Shown here: positions 60,041 through 64,000 of the stretch, one piece after another
Numbering within the stretch: position 1 is the stretch's first letter
Layout: each line of letters begins with the position of its first letter
DNA from: Nephrocerus scutellatus
Taxonomy: Eukaryota; Arthropoda; Insecta; Diptera; Pipunculidae
Length of the DNA: 64,000 nt
Direction: 5' to 3'
Assembly (NCBI GenBank): GCA_947095585.1
Contig: OX352761.1
Span: forward strand, 59,698,832-59,762,831
Position numbers and translations under genes: made by a program
The notes under the pieces: model-generated
The model's database searches: none
Told to the model about the DNA's origin: nothing
What the model saw: the letters and a program-made list of their open reading frames with translations, nothing else

Positions 60041-60394
60041 TGCGCAAATAGTGCATCTTACAAAATTTTGCCCCTGAAGAAAAAAAAAACAGATATTGGC
60101 GGACTCCACGGTACACTACCTGAGGATCCGCAAGGTGATTCGGATAAGACTATAAAACGATTTTTTTTGTATTTTCCGGTGACAAGCACGCATTTGGAAT
60201 GGGATAATTGTGCACTCCAGCACTTCAATATATAAAAAAAAAATCAGAAAAAAAATGTAAGCCTTTGACGAGGAGCCCTTGGCAGTAAAGAATCACCACG
60301 CAGCATCTCATCAGACGCAGTTTATAATTTTTTTTGTTCCTTTTCTGGGTTGTAACGGGCTCTCTTACCGCTACATAAGTAGCAAAATTGGGTA
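60041..60394. repeat. Block B fragment without LTR
   Basis: Ends GCAAAATTGGGT and joins ATTTTCTCAATCGAGAT of Sat310, so the LTR that normally follows is absent. Confidence 0.7.
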
Positions 60395-61320
60395 TTTTCT
60401 CAATCGAGATAATTTTTTGTTAAACAGTTGATTTGGAATTATCATCGCCGGAAGTCGATCGTTTTACGTGCGCGAAGGCCAATAGCCCACATAATGGCGG
60501 CCCACAAATTTTTTTTTTGCGAAATTATTAAATCAGTGAAAAATTGAAATTGATTTAACTTAATAACCCGACATTGTTAGAGATGCACAAATAGTGCATC
60601 TTACAAAAAGTTTTCCCTGAAAAATCAAGAAAAATCAGAAAATTAATTTGCACTTTTATAAATTGTTCTTTTTTTGGTTTGACAAAAATCAATCGAACAT
60701 GTGCTTAGTATTTTCTCAATCGAGAACACTTGTTGTTAAGCAGTTAATTTGGAATTATCATCGCCGGAAGTCGATCGTTTTACGTGCGCGAAGGTCAATA
60801 GCCCACATAATGACGGCCCACCATTATTTTGCGAAATTATCAAATCAGTGAAAAATTAAAATTGGTTTAACTTAATAACCCGACATCGTTAGAGATGCAC
60901 AAATAGTGCATCTTACAAAAAGTTTTCCCTGAAAAGTAAGGAAAAATCAAAAAATTAATTTGCACTTTTATAAATTGTTCTTTTTTTTTTTATTCGACAA
61001 AAATCAATCGAACATGTGCTTAGTATTTTCTCAATCGAGAACACTTGTTGTTAAGCAGTTAAATTGGAATTATCATCGCCGGAAGTCGATCGTTTTACGT
61101 GCGCGAAGGCCAATAGCCCACATAATGACGGCCCACCATTTTTTTGCGAAATTATCAAATCGGTGAAAAATTGAAATTGATTTAACTTAATAACCCGACA
61201 TCGTTAGAGATGCACAAATAGTGCATCTTACAAAGAGTTTTCCCTGAAAAATAAAAGAAAATGAGAAAATTTATTTGCATTTTTTTAAATTGTTCCTTTT
61301 GTGCGACGAAAATCAATCGA
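60395..61320 (+). repeat. Sat310 array (about 3 monomers)
   Basis: Type I monomers, two with GAGAACACTTGTTG (about 60726 and 61040) that also occurs at about 50157. Confidence 0.87.
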
Positions 61321-61886
61321 TTATCATAATAACCCGACATCGGTAGAGATGCGCAAATAGTGCATCTTACAAAATTTTGCCCCTGAAAAAAAAAAAAAAC
61401 AGATAATGGCGGACCCCACGGTACACTACCTGAGGATCCGCTAGGTGATTCGGATAAGACTATAAAACGAAATTTTTTTTTATTTTCCGGTGACAAGCAC
61501 GCATTTGGAATGGGATAATTGTGCACTCCAGCACTTAAATATATAAAAAAAAAATCAGAAAAAAATGTATGCCTTTGACGAGGAGCCCTTGGCAGTAAAG
61601 TATCACCACGCAACATCTCATCAGACGCAGTTTATAATTTTTTTGTTCCTTTTCTGGGTTTTAACGGGCTCTCTTACCGCTACATAAGTAGCAAAATTGG
61701 GTCGCGAAAAATCGGTGGTCAATAGTTATCTTATAATTTAATGCTTTGAAATTCTTTTGTATATCTAACAAGGGCGGAACCCCAAGAGTGCTAGGGAGGG
61801 TAATTTCAACCCCCACAGAATGTTTTATTTATTATTAACCCCATTGCTTTCCAGCACATCGAACTCGTCAGCGCTGTCGGAGTGAG
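61321..61886. repeat. Block B, complete
   Basis: Uninterrupted; minus-strand frames here are broken by TTTTAACGG near 61660. Confidence 0.65.
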
Positions 61887-62790
61887 TGTAATGGATTTTA
61901 GGGTAAGTCAAGCCTTAAAAATTAAAATTTTGTTGCATTCATGTCCGGGTTTTATTAGGCGTAATAATTCGATTGGCTCAGGGGGTCTTAAGTAGAGTAA
62001 TTTAATATTACAAAATTTTCTTTATTTTCATTGTAACTGTTAGGACATACTTATATTAGATTAAACTCTAAGGATTTTTCGGTGATTGTTAGATATATAT
62101 ATATATATATATTATTATTATTAGTATCCTTTACCTTTTTTTTCTCTTATTTTTTTTAAATATTTTGTTTTCTTTTTTTTACTAGTAAGATTGATTTCTG
62201 TTAAATACCTAGTTAATTAAAGACTAAATAAATGGGTTTCTTTATCTTGGTTAAATAAATATTTTTATAAATTTTGGGTTTTTTTTTGGTAAATACCTAA
62301 TTAACTCAAGGTTAAATAGATGGCTTTTTTTGTATTATCTTTGCAAAATAATTTTTTTTCTATTAAATTTGGGTTTATTTATTATTTATTATTTTACATA
62401 TCCAAATAAATGCAGTAAATAAATAGTAAATTGTCACGTCGAAAGACTAAAAGTAAAAAAAATAATGACTTGTTAATTGGTGGTTTGGTCGCAGCTCCTC
62501 TTATATTCGGCTCTCCTTGTGTACCAGGGTTGCTTTCGGAGATCCCGTAATGAAGTTCATCCCTGCTGGATGAAAGTTTTGTTTTCTTCTTCTCTTGTTG
62601 TTTCTAGTGCACGCATTATAATTTTTTTTGTAATGAAGAGCTGATGTGGGTGACTGGCAAGAAACCCCCCAAAACCTACGCAACAGCACCGCTTGGCGTG
62701 CACGCCGCCGATCGTCATCCCCAAATCCCCCAAAGAGCTCGTAAAGTCGAGCTCTAGCACGAGATAGATAAATGCATGAAAATCTTTACA
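61887..62790 (+). mobile_element. L-family LTR, copy 13
   Basis: About 904 bp; includes a small insertion of TTTATTATTTATTATT (about 62377-62392). Confidence 0.55.
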
Positions 62791-62794
62791 AAAA

Positions 62795-63087
62795 TGGCGC
62801 CCAACGTGGGGCCCGAAGGATATCTGACGTTAGTCGAAACTCCTTTGGGTTCCAAAAAACCACTGTTTTCTTCTACTTTAACCGGCGGGATAGGAGACTC
62901 GTCTTTCCACGCGGATATCAAGGTAGTTTTATTTTGTTTCATATGATCGCCACTGTGGTTGACACCATCGAGGTGTCGGAGGTGGTTTGGTCAGTTTTCT
63001 TTTATTCGTCTTAGTTCTAACATCGAGCTCCGTTTGTTTCCAAGATTTTAATTTCGTTATAGTCAATAAATAGAAGGCAGTGTCACC
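62795..63087 (+). mobile_element. PBS (62795-62812) and shortened leader, copy 13
   Basis: Perfect PBS; last occurrence in the window. Confidence 0.65.
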
Positions 63088-64000
63088 TTTTTTTGTTCGA
63101 CAAAAATCAATCGAACATGTGCTTAGTATATTCTCAATTGAGATTATTTTTTGTTAAACAGTTGATTTGGAATTATCATCGCCGGAAGTCGATCGTTTTA
63201 CGTGCGCGAAGGCCAATAGCCCACATAATGGCGGCCCACAAATTTTTTTTTTGCGAAATTATTAAATCAGTGAAAAATTGAAATTGATTTAACTTAATAA
63301 CCCGACATTGTTAGAGATGCACAAATAGTGCATCTTACAAAAAGTTTTCCCTGAAAAATAAAGAAAAATCAGAAAACTAATTTGCACTTTTATAAATTGT
63401 TCTTTTTTTTTTGTTCGACAAAACTCAATCGAACATGTGTTTAGTATTTTCTCAATCGAGAACATTTTTTGTTAAGCAGTTAATTTTGAACTACCATCGC
63501 AGGCAGTCGACCGGTTTACGTGGGCGAAGGCCAATAGCCCACATAATGACGGCCCACCATTTTTGTGCGAAATTATTAAATCAGTGAAAAATTAAAATTG
63601 GTTTAACTTAATAACCCGACATCGTTAGAGATGCACAAATAGTGCATCTTACAAAAAGTTTTCCCTGAAAAGTAAAGAAAAATCAAAAAATTACTTTGCA
63701 CTTTTATAAATTGTTCTTTTTTTTTGTTCGACAAAAATCAATCGAACATGTGCTTAGTACTTTCTCAATCGAGAACATTTTTTGTTAAACAGTTAATTTG
63801 GAATTATCATCGCCGGAAGTCGATCGTTTTACGTGCGCGAAGGCCAATAGCCCACATAATTACGGCCCACCATTTTTTTGCGAAATTATCAAATCAGTGA
63901 AAAATTGAAATTGATTTAACTTAATAACCCGACATCGTTAAAGATGCACAAATAGTGCATCTTACAAAAAGTTTTCCCTGAAAAATCAGAAAATTAATTT
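63088..64000 (+). repeat. Sat310 array running off the window (I-II-I...)
   Basis: Same monomer order as 58892 onward, so the next duplication unit continues beyond the window. Confidence 0.87.

Overview
The window looks like arthropod (most likely insect) repeat-rich heterochromatin. It is AT-rich, has (TA)n microsatellites and long A/T runs, and every recognisable protein is a eukaryotic transposable-element protein: a Ty3/gypsy-like Gag and protease, a Jockey-like LINE, and mariner DD34D transposases. I see no host gene, rRNA, confident tRNA, CRISPR array or prokaryotic signal. The species cannot be named from the sequence.

Layout. 1-2830: the 5' part of a gypsy-like retrotransposon on the minus strand, with protease, gag, a tRNA-Lys-type primer binding site (PBS) and an LTR whose upstream part holds five 103-bp tandem repeats. 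3421-9128, 9129-11455 and 12480-17142: three copies of a segmental duplication. Its order is a 102-bp minisatellite, an unidentified 1.6-kb block (block E), a ~310-bp satellite (Sat310), a linking block B, a deleted mariner, an LTR 3' end with PBS and leader, and a second mariner. A fragment of a different minus-strand LTR element lies at 11460-12140. 17143-22086: a nearly full-length Jockey-like LINE inserted in a mariner, with a 14-bp target site duplication, a poly(A) tail and frameshifted ORFs. 23107-64000: a tandem array of composites made of LTR, PBS, leader, sometimes a mariner and unit T, then Sat310 monomers and block B, repeating every 2.4-5.3 kb. The PBS occurs 13 times in plus orientation across the window.

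Interpretation. The sequence shows the repeated order LTR-PBS-leader-satellite-B-LTR with no gag or pol inside. I infer a non-autonomous LTR retroelement (LARD/TRIM-like) that carries a satellite and has been amplified in tandem by unequal exchange. Shared junctions let the history be partly ordered: mariner insertion, then LINE insertion into the mariner, then segmental duplication that cut the LINE, and later very recent duplications, including a 4128-bp unit repeated almost perfectly at 30681-38937. These elements do not form a pathway. The only likely active functions are cis ones, such as piRNA-cluster or heterochromatin roles, which the sequence alone cannot show. Repeat boundaries given here were read by eye and may be off by a few to tens of bases.
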